From: CAZSAK01 sp964605155
GTDB lineage: Bacteria; Pseudomonadota; Gammaproteobacteria; SZUA-140
Reading direction: 5' to 3'
Assembly (NCBI GenBank): GCA_964605155.1
Contig: CAZSAK010000001.1
Location: forward strand, 62,001 to 126,000
Length of the DNA: 64,000 bases
Below the pieces are notes generated by a model that saw only the letters and a program-made list of their open reading frames with translations, ran no database searches and was not told where the DNA came from. A program made the position numbers and the translations under genes. Shown here piece by piece: positions 16,723 through 25,495 of this stretch; the first letter of the stretch is position 1; each line of letters begins with the position of its first letter.

Positions 16723-17988
16723 TTATTGATCCTGACTCTTGATATCAAGCAGTTCATGCGCCGCCCTGATCAGATCTTCACGGCCTTCGTAACTGGCCTT
16801 GCGTATTTGCACGGTCGGACTATGGATAATCTTGTTACATAATGTCCTCCCCAACATCTGAACGACTTCTTCAGGATCTGCGCCCTGTGTCAGCAAGCGT
16901 TTGGCCTTGTTGATCTCGTTATCCCGTATCTGTTTGATTTGTTCCCGATAACTGCGTATGGTTGAAATATTTTCAAGCGACTTGATCCAGCCCATGAAAT
17001 GGATGACCTGGACATCGATGATCTGCTCGGCCTGAATCGCAGCCTGTTGTCTTGATTTAAGACTTTCATCGATGATTTCTCTCAAATCGTCGACGGTATA
17101 TAGATATACATCATTCAGATCACCCGCTTCAGGTTCGATATCCCGCGGTACGGCTATATCAACCATCAACATGGGTTGGTGCTTGCGAATCCTGATCGCA
17201 CTTTCTACCGCACCCTTGCCAAGGATGGGTAACTGACTGGCTGTTGATGAGATGATAATGTCCGCCTGGGGAAGGCGGGCCGGAATCTCGCGCAATGTAA
17301 TGGCATCGCCGTTCGTTTCCCTTGCCAGTGCTTCTGCCTTTAGCAGGGAACGGTTGGCGATTATGAGGTGTTTGACGCCGTTTTCCCGCAGGTGACGCGC
17401 CACAAGCTCGATGGTTTCACCGGCCCCGATGAGCAGGGCTGTATGGTCAGTGATCGATGTGAAGATTTGTCTCGCGAGGCTGACAGCGGCGAAGGCAACT
17501 GAAACAGGGTTCGCACCGATTGCCGTATCCGTGCGTACCTGTTTGGCGACGGCAAAGGCATGTTGAAACAGCCTGCCGAGTAAACTGCCTATTGTACCGG
17601 CCTCCCTGGCCGATATATAAGCATCTTTGATTTGTCCCAGAATCTGCGGTTCACCGAGTATCATGGAATCCAGGCCACAGGCGACACGCAGCAAATGTTG
17701 AACTGCGTCCTGATCGGGATGACAATACATATAAGGGTTGATCTCCCCCGGCGGGAGATTGTGATAGTGGCCAAGCCACTCGATAAGCTGGGAAGAGCCC
17801 TCGGTATCTTCCACGCAGCATATCAATTCGGTACGGTTACAGGTCGAAATGATCGCTGCTTCACTGACCTGCGGAAGGGAGGCAAGTTCCTTCAGGACCA
17901 CTGTCAGATCCTCAGGCGCAAAGACCACGCGTTCGCGTATCTGAATCGGGGCGGTATTATGATTGAGACCAACTGCAAGAAGTGGCAT
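16723..17988 (-). CDS. hemA: Glutamyl-tRNA reductase
   Basis: Reduces glutamyl-tRNA(Glu) to glutamate-1-semialdehyde with NADPH, the first committed step of C5 tetrapyrrole (heme) synthesis. From the ATG at 17988 the protein has 421 residues and opens MPLLAVGLNHNTAPI, as in the family. The catalytic cysteine is C50 in ISTCNRTEL. The Rossmann NADPH motif is LLIGAGETIELVARHL, and a C-terminal helical dimerisation domain follows. The frame stays open to 18054, but those 22 residues are not conserved. It is divergent from the TPR lipoprotein gene. Confidence 0.96.
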   Translation of the reverse strand: MPLLAVGLNHNTAPIQIRERVVFAPEDLTVVLKELASLPQVSEAAIISTCNRTELICCVEDTEGSSQLIEWLGHYHNLPPGEINPYMYCHPDQDAVQHLLRVACGLDSMILGEPQILGQIKDAYISAREAGTIGSLLGRLFQHAFAVAKQVRTDTAIGANPVSVAFAAVSLARQIFTSITDHTALLIGAGETIELVARHLRENGVKHLIIANRSLLKAEALARETNGDAITLREIPARLPQADIIISSTASQLPILGKGAVESAIRIRKHQPMLMVDIAVPRDIEPEAGDLNDVYLYTVDDLREIIDESLKSRQQAAIQAEQIIDVQVIHFMGWIKSLENISTIRSYREQIKQIRDNEINKAKRLLTQGADPEEVVQMLGRTLCNKIIHSPTVQIRKASYEGREDLIRAAHELLDIKSQDQ

Positions 17989-18152
17989 TGAATTACCTGG
18001 CTTACACCCATTTGAGCACGTAAAAGGTATCGAATTATCTCCTAAGTATAACAAAGTTAACAGGTTTTATTGAAAATAACGATGCTTGTTGCTGTCCTGA
18101 CTATTCACTATGGCATAAAAATTGTAAGATATTAAATGGGTAAGGTGACTTT

Positions 18153-19910
18153 ATGAACTTCACAAAGCTGGCATATTTGGTAATTATCCAGGCCATGTTG
18201 TTGCAGGGGTGTGCGGGTCTTGGCCGGCAAGCCCTGAATCAGGACTCAAAGGTGCCTGACGCCGCAGCTGTCAAGGACCAGGATACAATCGATCTCCCCA
18301 ATATAGAATTGAGCCAGGATCTGTTATATCAGATCCTTACGGCGGAGTTTGCCGTCAAGCGCGGTCATTACGAGATGGCGCTCGAAAACTTTCTGCAACT
18401 GGCCACTACCACGCGCGATCCGAGACTGGCCAAGGATGCAACCCGCGTGGCCATTTTTCTTCGTGATAACAATCGTGCGCTGGAAGCGGCGAAACTGTGG
18501 GTAGAGCTAGACGGAAACGATCCGGAAGCCAGGCAGGCCATCACCGCCGCATATATCCGCAATGACAATCCTGATGCGGCGCTGGAACATATGGAAAAAC
18601 TCCTTTCCTTGTCATCTGTAGATCAGGATCAGGCCTTTATGATGCTTGCTTCGCTGTTGAGCCGTGAACAGGATATAAAGACGGCATTGCTGGTTATGGA
18701 GCGGTTCATAGAAAAACGAAAAGATAATCCCGCCGCCCTTTATGCATACAGTCATCTGGCCGTGCGAGCCGGTGATTTGGAGGATGCGTTATCATCCGTG
18801 GACAATGTATTGAAGGTCAAGCCCGACTGGGTTAATGCGATCCTGTTGCGTGCGAGGATATTAGAACTGCAGAACAAGCGCCAGCAGGCAACCAAATACC
18901 TTGCTGGAGCCGTGAGAGAGCAACCCAGGGATCTGAATATCCGCTTGTCGTATGCACGCTTGTTGGTGGATGCGCAACGCTTTGAAGAGGCTGTACCCCA
19001 GTACGAAAAGGTGATCAAACAATCTCCTGATAACGGTGAGGTCCTGTTTACGCTAGGCCTGCTTAATTTACAACTTAATAACATTGATGATGCAGAGCGA
19101 TATCTCAAGCGGGTCGATGAGCTGGGCATAAGGGGTGACGAGGTCAATTTTTACCTGGCGAGGATTGAAGAATCCAAGGAGAATTATCCGCAGGCCATTG
19201 AATATTATTCTCTGGTCAATGCCGGTGATAATTATTTTGAGGCGAGGACCCACATTGCCGTCTTGATTGCCCGGCAGGGCGATCTGGACGAAGCTCGCAA
19301 CCAGCTGCATCTTCTGCAATCGCAATTCCCGGCCCAAATAGAACGTCTAGCGTTGATCGAAGGAGATTTATTACGGGAGAAGGGTTCCTATGATGAGGCC
19401 ATGAACGTCTATGACGCTGTACTTGAAGAATCACCAGAAAACAAGGCCATCCTGTATGCACGGGCCCTGACAGCGGAAAAACTCGATATGCTCGATATCC
19501 TGGAGCAGGATCTGAAAAAGATTATCGAACTGGATCCTGACAATATCGATGCATTGAATGCCCTGGGATATACCCTCGCAGATCGTACCGACCGGTATGA
19601 AGAGGCCTATGACTATATCAAGCGTGCCTATGAACTGAAGCCACAGAACAACGCCATTCTGGACAGTATGGGATGGGTACTATATCGTCTTGGCAACTAT
19701 ACTGAAGCGGTCAAGTACTTACGTGAATCACTGTCTTTACATGCTGATGCCGAAGTCTCGGCACACCTGGGCGAGGTATTATGGGTTATGGGAGATCAGG
19801 AAGATGCGCGCGAGATCTGGGAACAGGCGCTCAAATTATCACCCGGCGATAAAATCGTCATCGAGGTAATGGAACGATTCGGCAAATCCTCCAACAGGGA
19901 CCTGAAATAA
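18153..19910 (+). CDS. TPR-repeat lipoprotein upstream of lolB
   Basis: A 585-residue tetratricopeptide-repeat protein. A signal sequence ends in a lipobox-like LLQGC (C20), so it is probably anchored in the outer membrane. Many TPR units follow from about residue 55 to the end; clear ones are LKVKPDWVNAILLRARIL, the ALTAEKLDMLD and LDPDNIDALNALGYTLAD region, and LKPQNNAILDSMGWVLY. AGGTGA lies 6 bases before the ATG. Homologous TPR proteins often precede lolB and ispE in Gammaproteobacteria, but no function is established that I know of. A scaffold role in envelope assembly is inference. Confidence 0.9.
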   Translation: MNFTKLAYLVIIQAMLLQGCAGLGRQALNQDSKVPDAAAVKDQDTIDLPNIELSQDLLYQILTAEFAVKRGHYEMALENFLQLATTTRDPRLAKDATRVAIFLRDNNRALEAAKLWVELDGNDPEARQAITAAYIRNDNPDAALEHMEKLLSLSSVDQDQAFMMLASLLSREQDIKTALLVMERFIEKRKDNPAALYAYSHLAVRAGDLEDALSSVDNVLKVKPDWVNAILLRARILELQNKRQQATKYLAGAVREQPRDLNIRLSYARLLVDAQRFEEAVPQYEKVIKQSPDNGEVLFTLGLLNLQLNNIDDAERYLKRVDELGIRGDEVNFYLARIEESKENYPQAIEYYSLVNAGDNYFEARTHIAVLIARQGDLDEARNQLHLLQSQFPAQIERLALIEGDLLREKGSYDEAMNVYDAVLEESPENKAILYARALTAEKLDMLDILEQDLKKIIELDPDNIDALNALGYTLADRTDRYEEAYDYIKRAYELKPQNNAILDSMGWVLYRLGNYTEAVKYLRESLSLHADAEVSAHLGEVLWVMGDQEDAREIWEQALKLSPGDKIVIEVMERFGKSSNRDLK

Positions 19911-19971
19911 CGTTCGTTCAAATCCCTTTTCATCCACTTGAGGATCATATCGCTGCGGAAATGCAACCGAT

Positions 19972-20673
19972 ATGACCATGGTATGCAAGGCCACTGTGAT
20001 GCTGATGCGCTGGATCATGCTGATCTTCATGCTGTTGATCTCAGCCTGTGCCAGTGTCCCCCCTGCAACCACACCGGCGGTTTCGCCCGAGATCGTTTGG
20101 CAGGTGAGAAAATCCCGCCTGGCTACATATACTTCATGGGAATTGAGCGGGCGTCTAGCGATAAAAGGTACCCGTGACAGTTGGAGTGCGGCGATTCATT
20201 GGACACAAAACAACAAGGCCTTTGATATCCACTTGATGAATCATTTCGGGCAAACCGTGGCGCAACTGAGCGGTCATCCCGGCCGGGTTACATTACAGAC
20301 TTCCGAGGAATCAGTAACTTCGAAAGACGTGGGCACTTTGTTGCAACAACACTTTGGCTGGGGCCTGCCCGTTCAGGGGATGCGTTACTGGGTACTGGGA
20401 TTGCCTGATCATCACAGGGTCAAGGAAATGGAGCTGGATCAGGAGGGACGTTTAAAATCCCTCGCGCAACTGGGCTGGCGGATAAAATTTGAACGCTATC
20501 GCAGGTTCGGAGAGGTTGAAATCCCCGGCAGGCTGCTACTCGAATACCCTTCGTTAAACGTGCGGCTGGTCATTGATCACTGGCAATTAGATGATGACAG
20601 CGCATCGGTGGTGCCAGGTCCGGGTAGTGCCCTGCATGCATTACATATAGATGACAAACACTACAACAATTAA
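19972..20673 (+). CDS. lolB: Outer-membrane lipoprotein receptor LolB
   Basis: Receives lipoproteins from the periplasmic carrier LolA and inserts them in the inner leaflet of the outer membrane; LolB is itself a lipoprotein. The 233-residue product has a signal peptide ending in LISAC (C26). The fold's conserved segments are WELSGRLAIKG, DSWSAAIHWTQ, the lipid-transfer loop DIHLMNHFGQTVAQL and GWGLPVQGMRYWVLG. It lies 61 bp after the TPR gene and overlaps ispE by 23 bp. Several methionines precede the hydrophobic core, so the exact start is uncertain by a few codons. Confidence 0.95.
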   Translation: MTMVCKATVMLMRWIMLIFMLLISACASVPPATTPAVSPEIVWQVRKSRLATYTSWELSGRLAIKGTRDSWSAAIHWTQNNKAFDIHLMNHFGQTVAQLSGHPGRVTLQTSEESVTSKDVGTLLQQHFGWGLPVQGMRYWVLGLPDHHRVKEMELDQEGRLKSLAQLGWRIKFERYRRFGEVEIPGRLLLEYPSLNVRLVIDHWQLDDDSASVVPGPGSALHALHIDDKHYNN

Positions 20674-21493
20674 CTGGCCGGCACCTGCCAAGGTGAATCT
20701 ATTCTTGCACATAACAGGCCGCCGCTGGGACGGCTATCATCTGCTACAGACTGTCTTCCAGTTTCTGGATTATTGCGACCTGTTGTCCTTCGATGTCCGC
20801 AATGATGGAGTGATACGTCGAGTGAACGGTATTCCAGGTTTACCCCCGGAAAAGGACCTGATCATCCGCGCCGCACAATTACTGCAACGAACCACCGGCA
20901 CAAAACAGGGTGCCGATATTCATATTGACAAGAAGATCCCGCTAGGGGGTGGCCTGGGAGGCGGGAGTTCCGATGCCGCGACTACCTTGACGGCACTCGA
21001 CAAGCTATGGGATACGGCGCTGACACGCGAGCAGCTTCTTGGCCTGGGATTGCAACTGGGAGCGGATATCCCAATTTTTTTATCGGGTCAGGCATCATGG
21101 GCGGAAGGTATTGGTGAACAGTTGACGCCGATTTCACTGCCGGAACCGTGGTATGTCGTTATCGTTCCTCCCTGCCATGTCGATACGGCCGGAGTTTTTA
21201 ACAAGACGGAATTGACACGCGATAGTCATCCGATCAAAATAGAAAACTTTCTTTCCGGGCAGGTAGTTAACGTATGTGAGCCGGTGGTGTGCGAGGCGTA
21301 TCCGCCGGTAGCGCGTGCCCGGGAATGGTTGTCAGAATTCGGGACTGCCAGGATGAGCGGCACGGGCGCATGCGTTTTTGCACCATTTGACAAAAGAGAT
21401 CATGCGAATCATGTGCTTAATAAACTGCCTGCCGGGTGGGTGGGATTTATAGCGAAAGGATTGAACCGCTCCCCGCTCTTCGATATGGCATAG
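20651..21493 (+). CDS. ispE: 4-diphosphocytidyl-2-C-methyl-D-erythritol kinase
   Basis: A GHMP-family kinase that phosphorylates the 2-hydroxyl of CDP-methylerythritol in the MEP isoprenoid pathway. The 280-residue sequence starts with WPAPAKVNLFLHITGRR. The ATP glycine-rich loop is PLGGGLGGGSSDAATTL, and the third GHMP motif is ARMSGTGACVFAPF. Length is typical. The start overlaps the lolB stop by 23 bp, so it is likely coupled to lolB. tRNA-Gln and prs follow on the same strand, a widespread gammaproteobacterial arrangement. Confidence 0.97.
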   Translation: MTNTTTINWPAPAKVNLFLHITGRRWDGYHLLQTVFQFLDYCDLLSFDVRNDGVIRRVNGIPGLPPEKDLIIRAAQLLQRTTGTKQGADIHIDKKIPLGGGLGGGSSDAATTLTALDKLWDTALTREQLLGLGLQLGADIPIFLSGQASWAEGIGEQLTPISLPEPWYVVIVPPCHVDTAGVFNKTELTRDSHPIKIENFLSGQVVNVCEPVVCEAYPPVARAREWLSEFGTARMSGTGACVFAPFDKRDHANHVLNKLPAGWVGFIAKGLNRSPLFDMA

Positions 21494-21539
21494 GCGGTAT
21501 GGTAGGCCATACTTGGGGTGAGGGGATTTTCAGATATAT

Positions 21540-21614
21540 TGGGGTGTAGCCAAGCGGTAAGGCACGGGGTTTTGATCCCCGCATTCCCAGGTTCGAATCC
21601 TGGCACCCCAGCCA
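21540..21614 (+). tRNA. tRNA-Gln (anticodon TTG)
   Basis: A complete 75-base cloverleaf with encoded CCA. The acceptor stem is TGGGGTG pairing with CACCCCA, followed by discriminator G and CCA at 21612-21614. The anticodon stem is CGGGG/CCCCG around loop TTTTGAT with anticodon TTG, reading CAA and CAG as glutamine. The T arm contains GTTCGAATC. It lies between ispE and prs. A possible promoter is TTGAAC (21461) and TATGGC (21484) within the end of ispE, but this is weak, and read-through from ispE is also possible. Confidence 0.97.
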
Positions 21615-21658
21615 TCCGTACTGACAATAAACGCTGATAATCATTACGTGGGTAATTA

Positions 21659-22645
21659 ATGTTGAATTATACAAATTCTGACAAGTTTTTTGATGCAGAT
21701 TCGAGGATGATGGTGTTTACAGGCAATGCCCATCCACAATTGGCACAGGATGTGGTGAACTGCCTCAGCATACCGCTGGGCAAGGCCAATGTCGGACGAT
21801 TCAGTGATGGTGAGATTGCAGTGGAGATCATGGAAAACGTCCGTGGCAAGGATGTCTTTATCTTGCAACCGACCTGTAATCCGACCAATGGCAATCTGAT
21901 GGAATTGATGCTCATGGTTGATGCGATACGTCGATCATCAGCCTATCGTATCACCACGGTAATACCCTATTTCGGTTATTCACGTCAGGATCGCCGGCCG
22001 CGATCCGCGCGTGTTCCCATCAGTGCCAGAGTGGTCGCCGATATGATCAGCCGGGTGGGTGCCAACAGGGTTCTGACCGTAGATCTGCATGCCGATCAGA
22101 TACAGGGTTTTTTTGATATCCCGGTGGACAATGTTTATGCCTCACCGGTCCTGTTATCGGATATCTGGCGCAAGAAATATCCCGATCTGATCGTCGTATC
22201 GCCCGATGTGGGTGGTGTGGTACGGGCGCGCGCCCTAGCTAAGCGGCTCGACGGTGCTGATCTGGCGATCGTTGATAAACGACGGCCCGGGCCCAATGAG
22301 GCAAAGGTAATGAATATCATCGGTGATGTTGAAAACAGGACCTGTATCCTGATCGATGACATGGTGGATACGGCCGGAACCTTATGTGAGGCCTCGCGCG
22401 TATTAAAACAGGAAGGCGCCAGCCGTGTGGTAGCATATTGCACCCATGCCGTGCTGTCCGGTTCCGCGGTGGAACGTATTGCGGCATCGGATATGGATGA
22501 ACTGGTGGTAACCGATACTATCCCTCTCAGCGGGGACGCCGCGGCCAATGCGAAGATACGTGCGCTGAGTATCGCCGGGATGCTGGCGGAAACCATGCGG
22601 CGTATCAGTGATGAAGAGTCGGTGAGTTCAATATATATGGATTAG
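21659..22645 (+). CDS. prs: Ribose-phosphate pyrophosphokinase
   Basis: Makes 5-phosphoribosyl-1-pyrophosphate from ribose-5-phosphate and ATP, the precursor for purines, pyrimidines, NAD, tryptophan and the histidine pathway found later in this window. The 328 residues include VGRFSDGEI, the ATP loop with YSRQDRRPRSARVPISA, DLHADQIQGFFDIPVDN, and the PRPP-binding loop CILIDDMVDTAGTL. The protein is about 16 residues longer at the N-terminus than most; a start at the ATG pair 21707/21710 (MMVFTGNAHP) would give the usual length. Which start is used is not settled. Confidence 0.97.
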   Translation: MLNYTNSDKFFDADSRMMVFTGNAHPQLAQDVVNCLSIPLGKANVGRFSDGEIAVEIMENVRGKDVFILQPTCNPTNGNLMELMLMVDAIRRSSAYRITTVIPYFGYSRQDRRPRSARVPISARVVADMISRVGANRVLTVDLHADQIQGFFDIPVDNVYASPVLLSDIWRKKYPDLIVVSPDVGGVVRARALAKRLDGADLAIVDKRRPGPNEAKVMNIIGDVENRTCILIDDMVDTAGTLCEASRVLKQEGASRVVAYCTHAVLSGSAVERIAASDMDELVVTDTIPLSGDAAANAKIRALSIAGMLAETMRRISDEESVSSIYMD

Positions 22646-22752
22646 GTAACCGGGTTAAGGTTGTAAACATTTGTTTGATCTTGCGGGTTGGCGGATACCG
22701 GGTCGCAGGTATTCCACTAACGCTTTAATACTATTGATGTTGGAGAAATGTA

Positions 22753-23439
22753 ATGAGTATAAACTACGAGTTGAATGCAGCCATTCGTCACGACATGGGG
22801 AAGGGTGCGAGCCGCCGCCTGCGTCGCGAAAAAAGGCTTCCCGCCGTCATTTACGGTGGCGGCAAAGAGGCTACCCCGATCGTTCTCGATCATGATATGG
22901 TTTTGCACAGTCTGGATAACGAAGCCTTTTATTCACACATATTGAATATCTCGGTGGACGGCACTGTTGAAAAGGCAGTACTCAAGGATTTGCAAAGGCA
23001 TCCGCATAAACCTACCCTGTTGCATCTTGACCTGCAACGTGTCAGCGAAACGGAAAAGCTGCGTATGCATGTGCCACTGCATTTCACCGGTGAGGAAAAG
23101 GCGCCGGGTGTCAAGCAATCTGGTGGTGTGATTTCCCATTTAATGAATGATGTGGAGATCAGTTGCTTTCCGCAAAACCTGCCTGAATACCTTGAGATCG
23201 ATATATCCAATCTGCAAATGAATGAAGCCTTGCATCTGTCGGATATTTCCACCCCCGAGGGCGTTGAGATCGTCGAGCTCACTCACGGGGCAGATCATGA
23301 TCAACCGGTGGTGTCCATCCATATGCCACGTGCCGCGGTCGAGGCCGAGGAAGAAGTGGTGAGCGAGGAGGCCTCTGCCGAGACTGAACCCACCACCGAG
23401 GAGGAAGAAGCAAAGCCCGAGGAAGGAGAGTCATCTTGA
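22753..23439 (+). CDS. rplY: 50S ribosomal protein L25/general stress protein Ctc
   Basis: Binds 5S rRNA in the large ribosomal subunit. The 228-residue protein is the long Ctc/TL5 form, with an L25 domain at about 5-95 containing GKGASRRLRREKRLPAVIYG and DGTVEKAVLKDLQRHP. A C-terminal beta domain follows (about 100-190), then a very acidic tail, rich in Glu from 195 on. E. coli L25 has only the first domain. GGAGAAATGTA before the ATG supplies a ribosome site. It lies between prs and pth as in many Gammaproteobacteria. Confidence 0.96.
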   Translation: MSINYELNAAIRHDMGKGASRRLRREKRLPAVIYGGGKEATPIVLDHDMVLHSLDNEAFYSHILNISVDGTVEKAVLKDLQRHPHKPTLLHLDLQRVSETEKLRMHVPLHFTGEEKAPGVKQSGGVISHLMNDVEISCFPQNLPEYLEIDISNLQMNEALHLSDISTPEGVEIVELTHGADHDQPVVSIHMPRAAVEAEEEVVSEEASAETEPTTEEEEAKPEEGESS

Positions 23440-23480
23440 TCATGCGGGGATACATCATCTCCGATCGGGGATGATCGAGC

Positions 23481-24095
23481 TTGTCTTGTCGGATTGATTT
23501 GGTCGTCGGGCTGGGTAACCCGGGACTGGATTACGAACATACACGTCACAATGCCGGATTCTGGTTCGTCGATGAACTGGCGAGGACGATGGCTGCGCCA
23601 TTCAAACTGGTAACGCGATTACATGGCCAGGTGGCGGATGTTTCCTTCGCTACGCATACAGGTCGCTTGTTTAAACCGGCAACCTATATGAACCAGAGTG
23701 GGCGCGCAGTTGCCGCGATAAGTCGATACTACAGGATTGCAGCACAAAACGTCCTGGTTGTACACGACGATATTGACCTGACGCCCGGTACGGTGCGATT
23801 AAAAAAGGACGGGGGTGACGGTGGACACAACGGTTTGCGGGATATCATTGCCGCATTGGGCGGAAATCGTGATTTTTTGCGGTTACGCATCGGTGTCGGT
23901 CATCCGGGCAGCGCGGACAAGGTAATCGACTACGTATTAAAAAAGCCCTCGAGTGGTGATAAAAGGATGATTGTCGCGGCGATCAATAATGCTATCGATC
24001 TTGTCCCGGTGATTGTGGCGGGGGAATTTGAAAAAGTCATGAACCAGCTGCATCGCAGGTCGACGTCGTCAGCACAGGATCCGGCCACAAGATAA
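23481..24095 (+). CDS. pth: Peptidyl-tRNA hydrolase
   Basis: Releases tRNA from peptidyl-tRNAs that fall off the ribosome. The 204-residue sequence has the family opening LVVGLGNPGLDYEHTRHNAGFW with catalytic H23, the FKPATYMNQSGRAV segment and VVHDDIDLTPGTVRLK. The only usable start is TTG at 23481: a stop (TGA at 23472) lies just upstream in frame and no ATG is available before the conserved region. A GGGG stretch (23467-23470) is the nearest ribosome-site-like sequence. It is flanked by rplY and ychF. Confidence 0.96.
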   Translation: MSCRIDLVVGLGNPGLDYEHTRHNAGFWFVDELARTMAAPFKLVTRLHGQVADVSFATHTGRLFKPATYMNQSGRAVAAISRYYRIAAQNVLVVHDDIDLTPGTVRLKKDGGDGGHNGLRDIIAALGGNRDFLRLRIGVGHPGSADKVIDYVLKKPSSGDKRMIVAAINNAIDLVPVIVAGEFEKVMNQLHRRSTSSAQDPATR

Positions 24096-24128
24096 TGTTG
24101 ATCGTGCTTACCGGACCGGATATCTGAG

Positions 24129-25220
24129 ATGGGATTTAAATGCGGTATCGTCGGCCTGCCCAATGTCGGCAAGTCAACATTATTCAATGCCCTGACACGT
24201 GCAGGGATCGACGCGGCGAATTATCCCTTTTGTACCATTGAGCCCAATATCGGGATCGTGCCCGTGCCCGATTCACGCCTGGACGTGATTGCGGGTATCG
24301 TCAAGCCCCGGCGCACAGTTGCTGCCACCATGGAATTCGTTGATATCGCAGGTCTTGTTGCAGGGGCATCCAAGGGAGAGGGATTGGGCAACAAATTTCT
24401 GGCCAATATTCGTGAGACCCAGGCTATCGCACATGTGGTACGCAGTTTCGAGCATGGTGATATTACACATGTTTCCGGACATATCAATCCCGCGCACGAT
24501 ATCGACACCATTAATACCGAACTTGCATTGGCGGACCTTGAAACCGTTGACCGGCAGCTGCAGCGTGCCGCCAAGATGACGAAGAGTGGTGACAAGGAGG
24601 CGATTGCGCAGACGAATCTGCTACAGAAGATCCATCAGCAGCTTGACAATGGCAAGCCACTCCGGGCGCTTGTATTGGATAGTGATGAACTATCAAGATT
24701 GCAGCCTCTTAATCTGCTGACCCTGAAACCGACCATGTATATTGCCAATGTCGCTGAAGACGGTTTTAGTGATAATCCCTATCTTGACACTGTAGCTGAT
24801 ATCGCCGGACAGGAAGGTGCAGTGGTGGTAGCGATATGTGCAGCCATCGAATCCGAGATCGCCGAACTGCCCGATGAAGAAAAGATCGTCTTCCTCGAAG
24901 ATCTGGGCCTGCAGGAGCCGGGATTGAATCGGGTCATTCAGGCAGGTTATCAATTACTGGGATTACAGACCTTTTTTACTGCTGGGGAAAAAGAGCTACG
25001 TGCCTGGACCGTGAAGATCGGGGCCAAGGCTCCCCAGGCGGCCGGCGTCATTCATACCGATTTCGAAAAGGGCTTTATCCGTGCCGAGGTGATAGGGTAT
25101 CAGGATTTCATAGAGCTGGGAGGTGAGCAGGCGGCCAAAGAAGCCGGGAAGTGGCGGTTGGAGGGTAAGGACTATACCGTGCAGGATGGCGATATCATTC
25201 ATTTCCGGTTCAATGTTTGA
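24129..25220 (+). CDS. ychF: Redox-regulated ATPase YchF
   Basis: An Obg-related P-loop protein that binds ribosomes and prefers ATP over GTP. The 363-residue protein has the G1 loop GLPNVGKSTLFNAL, the PFCTIEPN switch, FVDIAGLVAGASKGEGLGNKFL (G3) and a C-terminal TGS-like domain with TVKIGAKAPQAAGVIHTDF. YIANVAE replaces the usual NKxD guanine motif, consistent with ATP preference. Length is typical. It is the last protein gene before a terminator-like hairpin and tRNA-Met. Confidence 0.98.
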   Translation: MGFKCGIVGLPNVGKSTLFNALTRAGIDAANYPFCTIEPNIGIVPVPDSRLDVIAGIVKPRRTVAATMEFVDIAGLVAGASKGEGLGNKFLANIRETQAIAHVVRSFEHGDITHVSGHINPAHDIDTINTELALADLETVDRQLQRAAKMTKSGDKEAIAQTNLLQKIHQQLDNGKPLRALVLDSDELSRLQPLNLLTLKPTMYIANVAEDGFSDNPYLDTVADIAGQEGAVVVAICAAIESEIAELPDEEKIVFLEDLGLQEPGLNRVIQAGYQLLGLQTFFTAGEKELRAWTVKIGAKAPQAAGVIHTDFEKGFIRAEVIGYQDFIELGGEQAAKEAGKWRLEGKDYTVQDGDIIHFRFNV

Positions 25221-25264
25221 TCAAGCGCAAACGTCGGTGTAGCGAATACAGCAATCACGTTGCC

Positions 25265-25293
25265 TTGACAGGCGCAGGGCTACCTTGCAAGAT
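25265..25293 (+). promoter_or_regulatory. Possible tRNA-Met promoter
   Basis: A perfect TTGACA at 25265-25270 is followed after 17 bp by CAAGAT (25288-25293), a poor match to TATAAT. Initiation would fall near 25300, about 17 bases before the tRNA. The box overlaps the hairpin assigned as the ychF terminator, so one element may serve both uses. Confidence 0.4.
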
Positions 25294-25306
25294 AAGGTCC
25301 CTTTTT
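25277..25306 (+). terminator. Intrinsic terminator after ychF
   Basis: GGG-(CT bulge)-ACCTT-GCAAGAT-AAGGT-CCC folds to an 8-bp stem with one bulge and a 7-base loop, followed directly by TTTTT. It lies 57 bp past the ychF stop and only 10 bp before tRNA-Met. Confidence 0.6.
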
Positions 25307-25316
25307 AATCTCATAT

Positions 25317-25393
25317 GGCTATGTAGCTCAGTTGGTTAGAGCGCGGCACTCATAATGCTGAGGTCGGTGGTTCAAGTCCACCCATAGCCACCA
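25317..25393 (+). tRNA. tRNA-Met (elongator, anticodon CAT)
   Basis: A 77-base cloverleaf with encoded CCA. The acceptor stem GGCTATG pairs with CATAGCC, followed by A and CCA at 25391-25393. The D arm is GCTCAGTTGGTTAGAGC, the anticodon stem CGGCA/TGCTG around loop CTCATAA, and the T arm contains GGTTCAAGTCC. The fully paired first acceptor base and this D arm are those of elongator tRNA-Met rather than initiator tRNA. A CAT-anticodon tRNA whose C34 is modified to lysidine (Ile2) is less likely but not excluded. Confidence 0.93.
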
Positions 25394-25495
25394 ACCGCAT
25401 ATTCTGCCGATCCATCGAAATCCGACACTGGTTCACCGCTTGATGCAATCATCTAAGGTTGAACGAGGTAGTGACCTTGCAAGGATTGTACGATG

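Noticed and set aside
25282..25484. Ten-base direct repeat ACCTTGCAAG on both sides of tRNA-Met, suggesting attachment sites
   Set aside because: The repeats are short, the second belongs to a local palindrome CCTTGCAAGG, and there is no integrase or foreign gene between or near them.
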